Source: Semisulcospira habei
Taxonomy: Eukaryota; Mollusca; Gastropoda; Semisulcospiridae
Assembly: GCA_036245525.1 (NCBI GenBank)
Contig: BTPG01000005.1
Location: 121,968,779 to 122,032,778, forward strand
DNA length: 64,000 nt
Direction: 5' to 3'
Shown: positions 1 to 10,772 of the stretch, piece by piece
Layout of the letters: every line of letters begins with the position of its first letter
Position numbering within the stretch: the first letter of the stretch is position 1
Program-made: the position numbers and the translations under genes
The notes under the pieces: generated by a model
Seen by the model: only the letters and a program-made list of their open reading frames with translations
Database searches by the model: none
Told to the model about the DNA's origin: nothing

Positions 1-385
1 TTGATCAGAGATTGGCTTAGAGAGGAGGGAAATGGATCAGAAGGATAAGCTTAAAAATATGAACAACTCTGAATGTTCTTAAAAGAAAAACGCATGTGAG
101 TTCCAAACAATACGGTAGACTTTGGGATGAAATCCTCATCTTGTTGCTGGTTGTGTCGGCTGTTAATATTTCGTCCCAGGATAATGTTAGTAACTATCGA
201 CAGGCTACAAAAGATGTCGCAAAGAAAGATATCCTTTATCGTATATAGTGGATGGTGAGCTAAAAAACGTGACGCATTCACACCTGACATACTAGAAGAA
301 GATATGCATCAAACATGCATCAGTGAATCAGCGAATCTTTATTTTATAAGATGAAAGGTGTTAACGAGGTTGACGACCTTATCAT
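1..385. other. No recognised feature
   Basis: I see no coding signal, palindrome or known repeat here. The short open frames have no recognisable domain. Confidence 0.5.
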
Positions 386-400
386 TTTTTAACAAACGTT

Positions 401-490
401 AAAGAAAACAACAACAATAACAACGACGACGACAACGACGACAATAACACAACAACAACAACAGCAACGACGACGACTACAAGAACAAGA
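401..490. repeat. Imperfect AAC/ACG trinucleotide repeat
   Basis: A run of AAC and ACG triplets. The reading frames across it encode only Val/Cys or Thr/Asn runs and are not genes. Confidence 0.85.
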
Positions 491-585
491 AATAACTAAT
501 TGAAGTGGAGAGGGAGGATAGGGGAATACAGCAATGCTGAAAACGAGGAAAATATGAGAATACAGCGATACAAAACATCCGAAGA

Positions 586-655
586 GCTTGACGCCTCCAG
601 ACCTGGTCCGGTCTGGCATTATGCATCCTTGAACTATCACGTTCGACCTGTCATC
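586..655. repeat. hpB hairpin remnant
   Basis: Contains CTTGAACTATCACG followed by TTCGACCTG, matching the right arm of the hpB palindrome, next to a degraded GCGCC centre. It lies just upstream of a full hpB copy. Confidence 0.5.
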
Positions 656-673
656 TACAGCGCAAGGTAGTCC

Positions 674-891
674 TTAACACATTCTACCCCAGGACCAAAA
701 TCCCCAAATTTTGAGGTTGCCCTCTGAAGGACTGTATTACAATTCTAGAGACAGATCGAGCATGATAGTTCAAGGATGGTGTCAGAATAGCTTCGTGGCG
801 CCTATGGACGCCAAGCTATTCTGGCACCACCCTTGAACTATCATGCTCGATCCATGTCTTGCTGTGGTGTGTCGGGGCTGAATGAGTTTAA
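674..891. mobile_element. hpB element, TTAA-bounded
   Basis: Starts TTAACACATTCTACCCC and ends GGCTGAATGAGTTTAA. In the middle is a palindrome of about 100 bp with arms reading ATCGAGCATGATAGTTCAAG and its complement, and a centre of GGCGCC inverted repeats. The left arm has a few extra bases (TTCGTGGCGCC). It is non-coding. The near-identical copy at 33974-34186 sets the boundaries. I infer a non-autonomous DNA transposon with TTAA target duplication. Confidence 0.75.
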
Positions 892-937
892 GGACTTTCT
901 AATGTCGAAAGTGGGGTAGAAATTTTAGTAAGTACAT

Positions 938-1037
938 ATACTGACGAGCAAAAGAAATGTGACATCATTCGCATCATCGGAAACACTTCAGTGTTTCCGA
1001 TGATTCGATGAAGTCGCATTTCTTTTGCTCGTCAGTA
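938..1037. mobile_element. hpC hairpin element
   Basis: Full-length palindrome: arms begin TACTGACGAGCAAAAGAAAT and end with the complement, ATTTCTTTTGCTCGTCAGTA. The centre pairs CGGAAACACTT with its complement. It is non-coding, and TA at the ends is compatible with a Tc1/mariner-type target (inference). Confidence 0.75.
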
Positions 1038-1325
1038 AATATGTAACAATACGGAATTTTCCGGAGCACTGTTGCAATGCACACCATACCACACAGGACT
1101 ATTTTTACATCATTAGGACGCCCCGAAAAGAAAAGACCGTGACAGAGGCGTCACACGAACATCATTCACACCCATTTTCACTGTCACGTGCATGATATAT
1201 AAGAAGGGTAGTGGGGCTGGTGAGGGGTGTGGGTAGGGGTTTGGTTGGGGATGGTGCAGGCATCCAGGCATAATGAACACACAGTTATGATGTGGCCAAC
1301 GTTTCTGACGTGCAAGATCACTTAC

Positions 1326-1681
1326 TTAACCCGTTAAGTGCCGAGACAATTTCAACACCACCCAACTGCAAGAGGTATAGATCCTCATGAGCCCCCGCAG
1401 TTGCGGGGGCTCAGGAAGATCTATGCCTATTACTGACATCACTTAGAATCCAAGTTCCTGGGACATCAATTATGATGTGGCCTACGTTTTTGACATGCAA
1501 GATCACTTACTTAACCCCGCGAGAAAATTTAAACACCATCCATCCAACTGCAAGAAGTATAGATCCTCATGAGTAACCGCAGTTGCGGGGGCTCATGAGG
1601 ATCTATGCCTCTTGCTGAGACCACTTTGAATCCATGTTCCTGGGACAGCTAAGTCTGCGTCACTGGCACTGAACGGGTTGA
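1326..1681. mobile_element. Two hpA elements in tandem
   Basis: Two hpA copies follow each other, with palindromes at about 1368-1433 and 1550-1615. Each palindrome pairs GTATAGATCCTCATGAG with CTCATGAGGATCTATG around a C/G-rich apex. The outer ends read TTAACCCGTTAAGTGCC and GGCACTGAACGGGTTGA, an inverted terminal repeat. The interval between copies repeats flanking sequence, so the pair looks like a local tandem duplication. Confidence 0.7.
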
Positions 1682-1686
1682 ATGTA

Positions 1687-1725
1687 TTGACGAGCAAAAG
1701 AAACGTGGCGTCGTCGGAAACACTT
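1687..1725. repeat. hpC left-arm fragment
   Basis: TTGACGAGCAAAAGAAACGT followed by CGTCGGAAACACTTTA: a left arm with an internal deletion and no right arm. Confidence 0.5.
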
Positions 1726-1780
1726 TAGGTCTCAAGCATACACGATTATGATGCGGCCAATGTCTCTGACGTGCTAAAAC

Positions 1781-1882
1781 ATACTGACGTGAAAAAGGAG
1801 TGCGGCATTATTGTAATCATCGGAAACACTAAAGTGTTTCGAATGATTCCAATAATGTCGCTTTTCTTCTGCTCGTTAGTAT
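1781..1882. mobile_element. hpC hairpin element
   Basis: Imperfect copy of the hpC palindrome. The left arm is ATACTGACGTGAAAAAGGAG and the right arm ends TTCTTCTGCTCGTTAGTAT. The inner arms pair CATTATTGTAATCAT with ATGATTCCAATAATG, which differs from other copies on both sides. Confidence 0.7.
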
Positions 1883-3000
1883 AGTACAAATCTCGCCATA
1901 AAAACCTACAGCAAAAATCTTAAATAATAATAATAAAAAAAAATCAACATTTGAGAAACTTTGTGCTGATCTGTAATTTGGGAGCCTATGGCCAGCACAG
2001 ACCAGCACACACCTGCGTCAACTTTGTCACGAGGTTTACGAAGCACATCTCAAATGGACGACACATGATGGTAATCCACGCAATTCTTACAGACGATTTC
2101 CGAAGAAGGTCAAAAACTGCGCGTCTCTTGACACAAACATTGGATTGACAGCCACGACAAGCATGCGATATCGCATGTTTGTCTGGGCTTTTAATCCACT
2201 GGTTTGCGTAAAAAGTCACAATCGTATATTAAGAGTCCATTGAGCCAGAGGTTTGCTGTCCGTAGGAATACGTGTAAATTACACACTTTACTTAACAATT
2301 TGTGAAATGTCGATGACGCAAATATACCACCATTAGACGGTGAATGGCTCGACACGTCATTTATAACGCAGAGGAAGGTCAATGAACAAGAGCAACAGGG
2401 GTGAGAAATCCTACCAGTGAGTTATTTGCCCCTGACGTCGGCGCCGAGCGTCGATAGGAATGATGATGATGATGATGATGATGATAATAATAATATAATA
2501 ATAATAATAAATCACTCTTAAACTGCGCAGTATCCCTTACAAAAAGGCTCAAAGCGGGACACTGGAAAAAACAAACATACAATATACGTGTTTTCCTATT
2601 GACACTCCTATGCGTTGTCAGGAGTTTATAACTCGTGTGGTAGGATTCCTCGCCCCTGCGATATCTCCCACGTTCATGTGTTCCGAGTTGAATGAGTCGT
2701 GTCGAAGACATCACCATCAATGCTAAGAAGATCGAAACAAAAAGAAGGCGACGAAAAAGAAAAGGGTGCTATTTCATCTCAGTGAAAAGATCTGTGATAA
2801 TTCTTTGTGCTGCTGGACTGGGTAAAGTCCTGGGTTACCCTGACACACAACCTCACGTCAGGTTCTAAATTCACAAGAGCTCCTGCAGATGCAGACGCTA
2901 ATGAGAGTCTAGGCCTTTTGTAGACGTAAAATGTATCGACTTTTTGAGGAACTGCTAGTGTGGGTGCTGAAAACAGGAGCAGCTGGTCATTGGCATAGGT
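1883..3000. other. No gene; short GAT/AAT microsatellite
   Basis: Only a (GAT)n then (AAT)n run at about 2461-2508 is recognisable. The open frames here have no domain, and that at 2379-2720 (-) is partly a translation of the microsatellite. Confidence 0.5.
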
Positions 3001-3107
3001 GTGACGCTAATTGCCCCGACGTTTTAGAGAGGTGAGCTTTCCATGCATAATGAACGAGGCTGACTGAGGACTGAGGCGTTGCAGTACAGGCTGACCTATT
3101 GCGTACA

Positions 3108-3202
3108 AAGTCATCGGTCGACGTCGGCCGCAGTCGGCCCGCGCGCGGACCGACTTCGGCCGATATCGGCCCGATGGCCTTGCGCTCACTGGCGACTGAC
3201 TT
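3108..3202. repeat. hpG GC-rich palindrome
   Basis: CGGTCGACGTCGGCCGCAG and CTTCGGCCGATATCGGCC flank a GCGCGC centre, with TTGCGCTCACTGG on the right. It matches the hpG family at 54934, 63236 and 36008. The overlapping frames are not coding. Confidence 0.6.
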
Positions 3203-3381
3203 AATTTTTCGGCAACACAGACACGCTTTGAGTACGTCAGAGATCATGCTACTTTAGCGATGCGTCATTGGCACTTTTCGACCAAAGATTAAATGAATAC
3301 AACCCGGCCGGTATTTTCAGTCACGGCCGGATTTCAGATACGAGTAAAAAATTGTTGTCGTGCTTTGTTACGTTTGTGGTT

Positions 3382-4180
3382 GTGTTACGTTTAGGGCATG
3401 TTTGTATTAATCATAGGAAAGACCTGGCGTTCAGTTTAGTTGTTTCGAAAAAGTATCACGTTAACCTTTCGTTTTCTTTTGCATGGAGAATTCCCATCAA
3501 ATTTTGTTGTGTAGTTAGAATGTTGCGTATTTTCACTACAGTGCTGAAAAGTCTTACCTATATTAGACTGGAAGGTTCTAGTAGCGGCGCGATCATTCTA
3601 GTGACCTCAGATATGACGTCAAAGATTTGTAGTAAAAAGGTTGGATACAATTCGCAACATTTATAGTATGCGCCCAGAAGTTTGTAGAAGGCTGTGGACA
3701 GATCTAGAGTGTTCTTTCTCACGAATATTAATGAGTTTTGGTTTCGTTTTCTTTTCTGATTGGTTTCAAGAGTTTTATTTTTTGCCGGATTGTTCTTGAT
3801 GTCTTTAATAATATAAAAGGGGCTGTTAGCGAATTATTAGCGTACATTGTATGAGAGACGCAGTGTGTCAAAAGTGTTGATGTGTTGTAGAGGAGACAGT
3901 GTATCAGTGTTGGTGCATTGTATGGGAGACGCAGTGTATCAGAATTGTGGATGCATTGTATGAGACAGTGTACCAACGTGAATGCAGTTGTGGACTCATT
4001 GTGTTGAGAGTGCATCGAGAAAATAAAATATTGTTGGAACTGTTACTTCAGTGTGGTCTACAACCTTGTGCCACGTGTGACGAGTTGCAGCTGAGTGAAG
4101 TTTCTTTACAAGAACCCTACGTGCGTGCGTCTGGTGTGATTGTATCATACTATGACAACCACTACCACGTAACGATGCTT
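3382..4180 (+). other. LTR-like region with TATA box and poly(A) signal
   Basis: A TATAAAA box at 3812-3818 is followed by imperfect repeats of TGTATGAGAGACGCAGTGT (about 3846-3985) and an AATAAAATA signal at about 4022. This resembles the U3-R layout of an LTR retrotransposon. I could not find TG...CA ends with a matching target duplication, nor gag/pol frames nearby. It could be a degraded solo LTR or an unrelated promoter. Confidence 0.25.
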
Positions 4181-4224
4181 TTAAATGGTAGGTTACCTGG
4201 AGAAGTCGACAACAATAGCTGAGC

Positions 4225-4292
4225 GTGTGCTGGTGCGTGATTTTGAACCTTACGGCTGAAAACCGCAAAGTCCAAATCACACACCAGCACAC
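4225..4292. repeat. hpD hairpin
   Basis: The arms pair GTGTGCTGGTGCGTGATTTT with AAATCACACACCAGCACAC around a short apex near CCTTACGGC. Similar palindromes lie at 7978, 8591, 31281 and 57381. Confidence 0.7.
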
Positions 4293-4689
4293 CACCGCCA
4301 TAACAATAGCCATTTCGATCATCGGAAAACCACAAAACGGTCCAATAAAAGGTTAACATGTGCTTGGCTTTTATTCATTTATTGAGTTCACAATGTTTTT
4401 GTCTACACAGCAGCGTACACAACAAAACGGGACCTTCGTGTGTGACTGTTTACTGCTGGAACACTCGCTGTTAAATTCGTCAATCGCGCGATTCATTCGA
4501 AAACAATGGCGGACCTTCCCGTGAATGGAAGTTAGCATGCGATATTGATTCTCCATTGCCAGCAGGAGGAAAAAGTCTGGCGACGTCTCTTTCACTTCCG
4601 GTGCAAATTGTGAGCGATTGATCGACGATGACAGCCTAATTATCTTGGCGCCTACACACACACACAAAAAAAAATTGCGGGAGAAGGAA

Positions 4690-4786
4690 CGATCGAGGCA
4701 GCTCAAGGGCCGTGCTTGATTAGCTTGGCGCCTCGCAGGCGCCAAGCTAATCAAGCACTGCCCTTGAGCTGCCACGGTCGTATCAA
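4690..4786. mobile_element. hpB-variant hairpin
   Basis: The arms pair GATTAGCTTGGCGCC with GGCGCCAAGCTAATC, with outer AGCTCAAGGGC and GCCCTTGAGCT. This is the hpB palindrome with a different outer arm (GCTTGATTAGC in place of GCCAGAATAGC). Both arms carry the variant, so they changed together. Confidence 0.65.
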
Positions 4787-4789
4787 CGC

Positions 4790-5825
4790 CAGCGTCTTGT
4801 GCGTATCTCACGTCAGGAGACTATTTTGAAAATGCTAAATTCTCCAACGTTTCTGCTGTCCTTTAACTCATTCTGCCCGCGACACACCACAGCAATTTAT
4901 CCCACACTTCAAACTGAAAACACCGTTATCATTTTTCTATTTAAATTTATTTATAGCACATCAATATCATATTGTGTCAGCAGCCATATCAATCAGTGAA
5001 ACCAATCCATAGTTAGTATAAACGCACACATCAGTCAACAATAGGTTTGGGCGTAAGGGGGCACGTCCACATCACATCAGTTGATGGTTAGTTACTTATG
5101 TTTAAACGCTGAGCGGGAAACTAAGACCATCTCACGGCGGTCACGTTACAGCTGATATCATGGAACACAAGAAGAATGTTCCAGAGTCAAGCAAAGTCTC
5201 AGTGTTTTTGGTGGGTGAAAATGCCCCTATACCGCTACAGTTAACAGTGAACGTGCCCCAGAATAATAAACAAAGGCAAAGGAATCACAGAACATGTATA
5301 CATAAAAACAAGTAATTAACAAAATGTGTAGAGTAAAGCAGTAATTTAAAGGCACGGTAACGAAAATTTGTTCAATATGTATGCAATGATATGTTTAAGC
5401 GACCCGGCAGAGAATGTATATGTACATCAATTGATATTATAATAACCTGGCAAATATGCGTGGAACCTCAAGAAATGTTTGCGGCACCACATTTCCTAAG
5501 TCAGAGAAAACCGAAGCACTCGGCGTAAAAACTCCGACGCCAGGTTTCCCATTTATGTATCATTACGGTGGCTGCTGAGGTGGAAGGTGGGTGAAGTCAA
5601 TATCTGCCTTTACAGTCAATAGATGTGATACAACACAGTTCAAACACGAGACATTTAAACGTGACTATTGAACAATGTATTAAAATGCAGAGTGATAGGT
5701 AATACGGCAACAAATACAAATAAAATTGTAACAACTGCAAGCACTTGTGATTTAGGTTCAGATTCTTTCGAACTGAACGTCGTTAATTTGTAGCGGTATT
5801 TCAATGAAGGAACAACGATCTCATC
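4790..5825. other. No recognised feature
   Basis: A-T rich sequence without a credible exon, palindrome or repeat that I recognise. The frames of 66-74 codons show no domain. Confidence 0.45.
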
Positions 5826-5830
5826 CACAT

Positions 5831-6075
5831 AGCGGTTACACGCGGTGACAGTGTGCAAAAGTGTAAACCTAGCGGTCACACTCGGTGACAGAAGGCATAA
5901 CTATCACGGGACAGCGGTCCCACCCCCATAGCGGTCACACGCGGTGACAGAGGGCATACCTATCACGGGACAGCGGTCCCACCCCCATAGCGGTCACACG
6001 CGGTGACAGAGGGTATACCTATCAAGGGACAGCGGTTGGGTGGGCCCCATAGCGGTCACACGCGGTGACAGAGGG
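5831..6075. repeat. 59-bp minisatellite
   Basis: The motif AGCGGTCACACGCGGTGACA begins at about 5831, 5871, 5930, 5989 and 6051. The central units are 59 bp apart and nearly identical. Each unit also holds a small dyad, GGGACAGCGGTCCC. The first spacing is short (partial unit), and the last full unit diverges at GGTTGGGTGGG. Confidence 0.8.
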
Positions 6076-6299
6076 TCCCAAATATTCCTTACACGTACTA
6101 AATACATACACAAACATGCCAAAACACGCTAAACTTTATACATGCAAAACATGCAAGCACCGATAATTATATAATTTGTGCTCATGTTTCAAATGCACTA
6201 GTCCGTATGTGTACTGCAGACACATGACATACAAGAAACATGCTACATAAAAGATTAAAGGTAAACGTGCAAACACGTAAAACATTCCCATGCAAAATG

Positions 6300-6366
6300 T
6301 CAAAAAAAAAAACAACAAAAAAAAACCTAAAAAAAAAAAAAAAAAAACCACCACACACACACACAC
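6300..6366. repeat. Poly-A blocks and short (CA)n
   Basis: Interrupted poly-A then ACACACACAC. The Lys-rich and Phe-rich open frames across it are translations of this tract. Confidence 0.85.
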
Positions 6367-6389
6367 GCAAAACAACAACATATTCAAAC

Positions 6390-6870
6390 GTAAAGCAACC
6401 ACATAATCACGCTCACAACACAGATAACATAGATGGATCGACGCTACCTAACAAGTCCAGCCACGCACTGTGATCCCCGCCAAGGTAACAGAGATCATGC
6501 CCCGTCAGCACGCACTGATTCCAGGCAACCACATGCTCATGCTCACAAACAAACATAGATAACACAAATGGACTGAAGCTGCCTAGCGAGTCCAGCCACG
6601 CACTGTGATCCCCGCCAAGGTAACAGCATGCAAGACCGAAGCTACCTGGACGGATCAGAGGTCATGCCGCGTCAGCACGCACCGATGCCAAGCAACCACA
6701 TGGTCATGCTCACAAACAAACATAGACAACATAAATAACATAGATGGACCGAAGCTACCTCGCAAGTCCAGGCACACTTCGGTGTAACCCCGGGAAGGTA
6801 ACATGCTCACAAACACAGAAAACATTGAGCCAGGTAACTTGCAAGTGAAGTCACACTGCTGTGTGACCCC
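6390..6870. repeat. Diverged tandem repeat, unit about 130-180 bp
   Basis: The block CTCACAAACAAACATAGA, then a gene-free segment with GAAGCTACCT and GATCCCCGCCAAGGTAACA, recurs near 6417, 6545, 6710 and 6800 with indels. No coding potential. Confidence 0.6.
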
Positions 6871-6874
6871 TGCT

Positions 6875-7440
6875 TGAGCGAACTGACTGCTGACGTTCGA
6901 CAGCGTCGTTATGAAAGATGCTATTCCGCCTGAAACATGATGCAATCCGTAATAAGAAATATGGGAGGAATAAGGGTTAACTACCGACAGGCATTAATGG
7001 GCAATAGAAGGTACATGCTCAGGGGTCATGGCGAGGGGACTTTAGTAAATACAAGGTGGTGGGTAAAAAAATGCCTGTAAGCTGTTTGACCGCGGGTCTC
7101 TAATCTATGTCCTCATCTGCGTGGTGCAGCGGACCAAGGCTATGTACTGGTCTGTGAGCGAACCAGCTTCTCGCGTAATGCATCAGAGCGACTGACCAAA
7201 TTGGGTCAGGGCCCTAAACCAGTCCCGGCGGCTTGAACGCCGGCTAGCGTGCCCTAGAAGAATTGCGTAAGTTCTCGTCACTCAGTGGACGTGACAGTCC
7301 AGCGCTCGGCCGGCTACTGTGCATTGCAGGTATTTCAGTGAGTTGGGCGGTAACTCAACCTCCTACTATGCCGTAACACATGTACGCCAGCGTTCCCCGT
7401 GTGGTATAAACAGCATTTTAATCTCAACGATAAAATCTAT
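6875..7440. other. No gene recognised
   Basis: Sequence at about 7110-7380 has a mixed, moderately GC-rich SINE-like texture (TGCGTGGTGCAGCGGACC), but no clear A and B boxes. Confidence 0.3.
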
Positions 7441-7570
7441 AGGCGCCAAGCTATTCTGCCACCACCCTTGAACTGTCATGGTCGATCTTTAGCCTGCATT
7501 CGTAATGCAGTCCTCAGAGGATAACTCCAAAAAGTGTGCATTTTATACCTCGGGCACAATGAGTTAAAGA
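7441..7570. mobile_element. hpB right half
   Basis: Begins TAGGCGCCAAGCTATTCTG and runs through CACCCTTGAACTGTCATGG to GGCACAATGAGTTAA. The left arm is absent, so the copy cannot form the hairpin. Confidence 0.65.
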
Positions 7571-7843
7571 TTTGTTGTCAGTTCTACTTCTTTTCAATGA
7601 TCTACAATTGGTCATAGTGATAGCTCTCGCCGTTGCCTCTTTGGGCGCGACTAAAGAAATTATTAATATCATTTTTTTTAAAGTGGACCCCCGGAATGGT
7701 GTACTTTATTTTAATGGCGATAATGCGCCCAGCTAGGTTTGCAGTCCATAATAGAGGATCACTTCCTTGTTCGAAAGGGACAGATTCGCTTCAAGAGCCC
7801 GGCCCTGCGCGGGATCACTTTCACAGACACACAACTTCCCTAT

Positions 7844-7908
7844 GCTAGAGGCATAGATTCTCACGAGCCTCTGTAGCCGCAGGGCTCATGAAAATCTATG
7901 CCTCTTAC
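7844..7908. repeat. hpA solo hairpin
   Basis: GAGGCATAGATTCTCACGAG pairs with CTCATGAAAATCTATGCCTC. The TTAA-type termini seen in full hpA elements are not evident. Confidence 0.65.
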
Positions 7909-7977
7909 TGGTTACAAGCATTGACCTCGTTACCACTTGATGTCGCCAACTTTTATTATTCTTGCCGGATATTGGCT

Positions 7978-8048
7978 TGTGTGCTGGTCTGTGATTTTGG
8001 ACCATACGGCTTTCAGTCGTAAGGTCCAAAATCTTAGACCAGCACACG
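7978..8048. repeat. hpD hairpin
   Basis: TGTGTGCTGGTCTGTGATTT pairs with ATCTTAGACCAGCACAC. The apex ATACGGCTTTCAGTCGTAAG gives a short loop. Confidence 0.7.
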
Positions 8049-8049
8049 T

Positions 8050-8590
8050 ACCTACTTCTCTGCTCCTCTGATGGAGTAAACTGTACGGATTTGAGTGTGC
8101 AACTATTTTATCGATTCGTCCGCGAAGTTCAGAAAAACCACAGATACTGAGATAAGCTCCATTTTCATCAAAACAATCATTTTCATCACTCGACCTTTCA
8201 TCTCTTGTAACTGGGACACCGGACAACAATGAGGTATTACAAACTCGTCAAACGAGAACAGACAAGAACAATTTGTATCTTTTATCCCGGCTTCCAGTTA
8301 AAAGTATCCCATGACTGATTTCAGCCAATTGAAAAGAAGTTGAACACAATCTGAAAAGGACAGCGGAAACGTGCACATATTTTAGCATTTTCGCGTGAAA
8401 TCCTGGCAGTTTTGCATATTTATGATTAAGAAAAATTAATTGAAAACAAAAGAGACTGAGTTCGCGAAAACTAGTATTTTATGCTTGTCTCTTTCCAATC
8501 CAAAAATAAAATCTGCTTGTGTAGATGTCTGCCAATGGGGTTATAAAAATACGTTTGTACGTATCAAGACGGAACATAAATCAATTTTTT
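8050..8590. other. No recognised feature
   Basis: A-T rich, with no long frame and no repeat structure that I recognise. Confidence 0.45.
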
Positions 8591-8660
8591 CCTGCTAAGT
8601 CTGTGATTTTGTACCTTACAGCCTAGAGCCGAAAGGCCCAAAATCACACACCTGCAAACA
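8591..8660. repeat. hpD hairpin, degraded
   Basis: AAGTCTGTGATTTTGTACCT pairs imperfectly with GGCCCAAAATCACACACCTG. The outer GTGTGCTGG bases are lost. Confidence 0.55.
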
Positions 8661-8839
8661 TAATGTTCTGGCCGGCAGACAGTTCTTGGTGACCGCAGGG
8701 TGTTATATCTACATGAAGAGAAATTATACTGGCGACCACTTTGTCATCTCTCCTGTCATTGCCGGCACTGACCGGATTCTATTTTGTATCATTCATCCCG
8801 ACGGCATTGGAGAGTCGCCAGGAAGCGCCACCGTCCCAC

Positions 8840-8916
8840 TCATGTGACACTGGTTGTCTCCCTCGATTCGCGACAGCTACCGCTGTCGTGGATGGAGGGA
8901 CACAACCAGTGTGGCA
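8840..8916. repeat. hpH hairpin
   Basis: CACTGGTTGTCTCCCTCGAT pairs with TGGAGGGACACAACCAGTG. The centre GACAGC-TACC-GCTGTC is a perfect small dyad. A second copy lies at 49300. It ends only a few bases before the TTAA of the next element. Confidence 0.65.
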
Positions 8917-8922
8917 CCGTCC

Positions 8923-9137
8923 TTAACCCCTTCCTTGCCAATGGGCAGCAGAGTGTGTTTCTGAAACCTTCGTTTATTTTACACCAAAGAGCCATCCAAA
9001 GAAGATCGATACAAACTAGTGTCAGACCGCAGGAGGCATAGATCCTCATGAGCCCTCGCAGTTGCGGGGCTCATGAGGATCTGTGTCTCTTGCGGCTGGA
9101 TCTTGTTGCATGTTTCCTTGGCAGGGAAGGGGTTTAA
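8923..9137. mobile_element. hpA element, TTAA-bounded, complete
   Basis: A 215-bp element with ends TTAACCCCTTCCTTGCCAA and TTGGCAGGGAAGGGGTTTAA. The palindrome at 9029-9093 pairs GCATAGATCCTCATGAG with CTCATGAGGATCTGTG. It is in the opposite orientation to the copy at 32731, since the long arm (TGTTTCTGAAACCTTCG) is on the left. It is non-coding; piggyBac-like by TTAA and the C-rich terminus (inference). Confidence 0.8.
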
Positions 9138-9294
9138 AGGCCCAGAAAACTCATTACATACGGTTATTACGACCTAACACGCAAAGAGGCCCTTGTGGTC
9201 CCAAAACGTAATTTGGGTGGAGCCGTTTTGGCATCAACACATTCAACTTGCGCTGAAATTTCCACAATCGCATTGTAAAAGTGCATATAAACTA

Positions 9295-9397
9295 TATTGA
9301 CGAGCAAAAGAAATGCGACATTTTTGGAATCATCGGAAACACTAAAGTGTTTTCAATGATTCCCAAAAAATGTCGCATTTCTTTTGCTCGTCAATAT
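9295..9397. mobile_element. hpC hairpin element
   Basis: Nearly perfect palindrome from TATTGACGAGCAAAAGAAAT to ATTTCTTTTGCTCGTCAATA. The outermost T:A pair differs from the family (TTGACG instead of CTGACG) on both arms. Confidence 0.75.
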
Positions 9398-9489
9398 GCG
9401 AGAAGGAAATCAGTTGTTCGAATCATGCGTGAAGCCCTTTGGCTGTGTCGGTAGCGCTTTAGTCGAAGGGTTTCCCACAGGAATCACCT

Positions 9490-9535
<46 letters not shown>
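9490..9535. repeat. Poly-A tract
   Basis: About 45 consecutive A. The poly-Lys and poly-Phe frames across it are artefacts. Confidence 0.95.
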
Positions 9536-9537
<2 letters not shown>

Positions 9538-9629
9538 ACGTTTCAACAGCCAAGATAATAATACAGTGAACTCGGATTTGACATAATACCTGACTTTTTG
9601 TTGCTGTTGTCATATATGAAGCTTGTTAA

Positions 9630-9843
9630 TTAACCCTTTTAGCGCCATGGGCGCATTTCCCGAAATTTGGAAGTGTTACTTAACGACTATGTACCATCTG
9701 CAGGAGGTGGACTGGCCATAATAATTGAAGGGTAGTGCCAGATTAGCTTGGCGTCTGGATGCGCCAAGCTAACCTGGCACTACCCTTGAATTATCATGGT
9801 CAATACGTCACCTGCTGTGGGGTGTTGGCGCTAAAAGGGTTAC
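9630..9843. mobile_element. hpB-variant element, TTAA-bounded
   Basis: Ends TTAACCCTTTTAGCGCC and GGCGCTAAAAGGGTTAC form a perfect terminal inverted repeat except the last base. The central palindrome is GATTAGCTTGGCG with CGCCAAGCTAACC and outer AATTGAAGGGTAGTGCC. It is the same subtype as the copy at 19101-19313. Confidence 0.75.
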
Positions 9844-9935
9844 AAGCGAACTGATTTACATAGAAAATCTGAAGTGTGACTGGTCGGTGTCACTAGAAAA
9901 AAATGTTGTTTTTTACTCCCTCCCCCCCCCCCCTC

Positions 9936-9992
9936 CAGCTGTAAAAGCGTTCGACTCTCGTCCGAACGGTCTCGGGTTCGAATGCAGCTGAA
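9936..9992 (+). other. tRNA-like SINE fragment
   Basis: AGCGTTCGACTCTCGTCC, then CTCGGGTTCGAATGC, reads as an anticodon arm plus B box/T arm of a tRNA-derived SINE. The 5' part is replaced by a poly-C run, so no A box remains. Confidence 0.4.
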
Positions 9993-10096
9993 GTCAAACA
10001 TTGTTCAAACCTTGTTCGGTGCCCCTTATTTGTAATCACCTGCGTGGTGCACAAAAGACGTCACATCCTAAGCGTTTCGCTCTCGTTCTGTCTATG

Positions 10097-10099
<3 letters not shown>

Positions 10100-10190
<91 letters not shown>

Positions 10191-10202
10191 CCCCCCCCCC
10201 AC
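10100..10202. repeat. (TC)n microsatellite and poly-C
   Basis: About 88 bp of pure TC followed by poly-C. No LINE 3' end was seen at its edges, unlike several other TC tracts in the window. Confidence 0.95.
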
Positions 10203-10557
10203 CCGAACCCCACACCTTCGACTTTCCTTGTTTCCGACCTTCATGTAAACTAAATCGTATTTTCTCGACAACTGCAGTTTCCCCATTAGATTTATTAAAA
10301 CCTGACAATAACATGATCTCTTTCAAAATCTGCTGAAAATGTCAGCAGAGTGTGCTCGCATTCAGTTTATGCAAAGAGTTAAATACGACAAAATGTTGAT
10401 ACCACTTTAATGCGCGTGGTTTTACATCAGTTTTGCTGCTAGAACTAGAACTGCCATAGAAATATTATTCCCATATTTTTTTTATTTCTGCCCAAAAGAA
10501 CCTGTTTCATTCTCTCCATGTCTAAATTCGTCAACGTTTTCTACAGCACGAGCCATC

Positions 10558-10772
10558 TTAACACCTTCTCTGCTAGTGAACGCAAAATTGTCTTTGAAAG
10601 CAAAGCTCATTCAACACTTAACAACCCCAACGATCCAAGGAACACGATATGAATATAGGGTCAGCAAGAGGCAAAGAACCTCATGAGCCCCCGCATCTGC
10701 GGGGGCTCATGAGGTTCTTTGCCTCTTGCAGTTGAGTGGTGACCGCATCTTTTTCCGGCAGTGAAGGGGCTG
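10558..10772. mobile_element. hpA element
   Basis: Left end TTAACACCTTCTCTGC, right end GGCAGTGAAGGGGCTG. The palindrome at 10664-10729 pairs CAAAGAACCTCATGAG with CTCATGAGGTTCTTTG. Compared with the common CATAGATCCTC this is two paired changes. The long arm is on the left. Confidence 0.75.

Noticed and set aside
3268..3666. 132-codon frame (+)
   Set aside because: Considered as a small gene or LTR-linked ORF. No domain, and no similarity that I recognise; it partly overlaps the LTR-like region.
9936..9992. A functional tRNA gene, also considered at 34269-34340 and 56376-56446
   Set aside because: Acceptor and anticodon stems do not pair well, and the sequences continue into SINE or LINE-like bodies. 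They are tRNA-derived, not tRNA genes.
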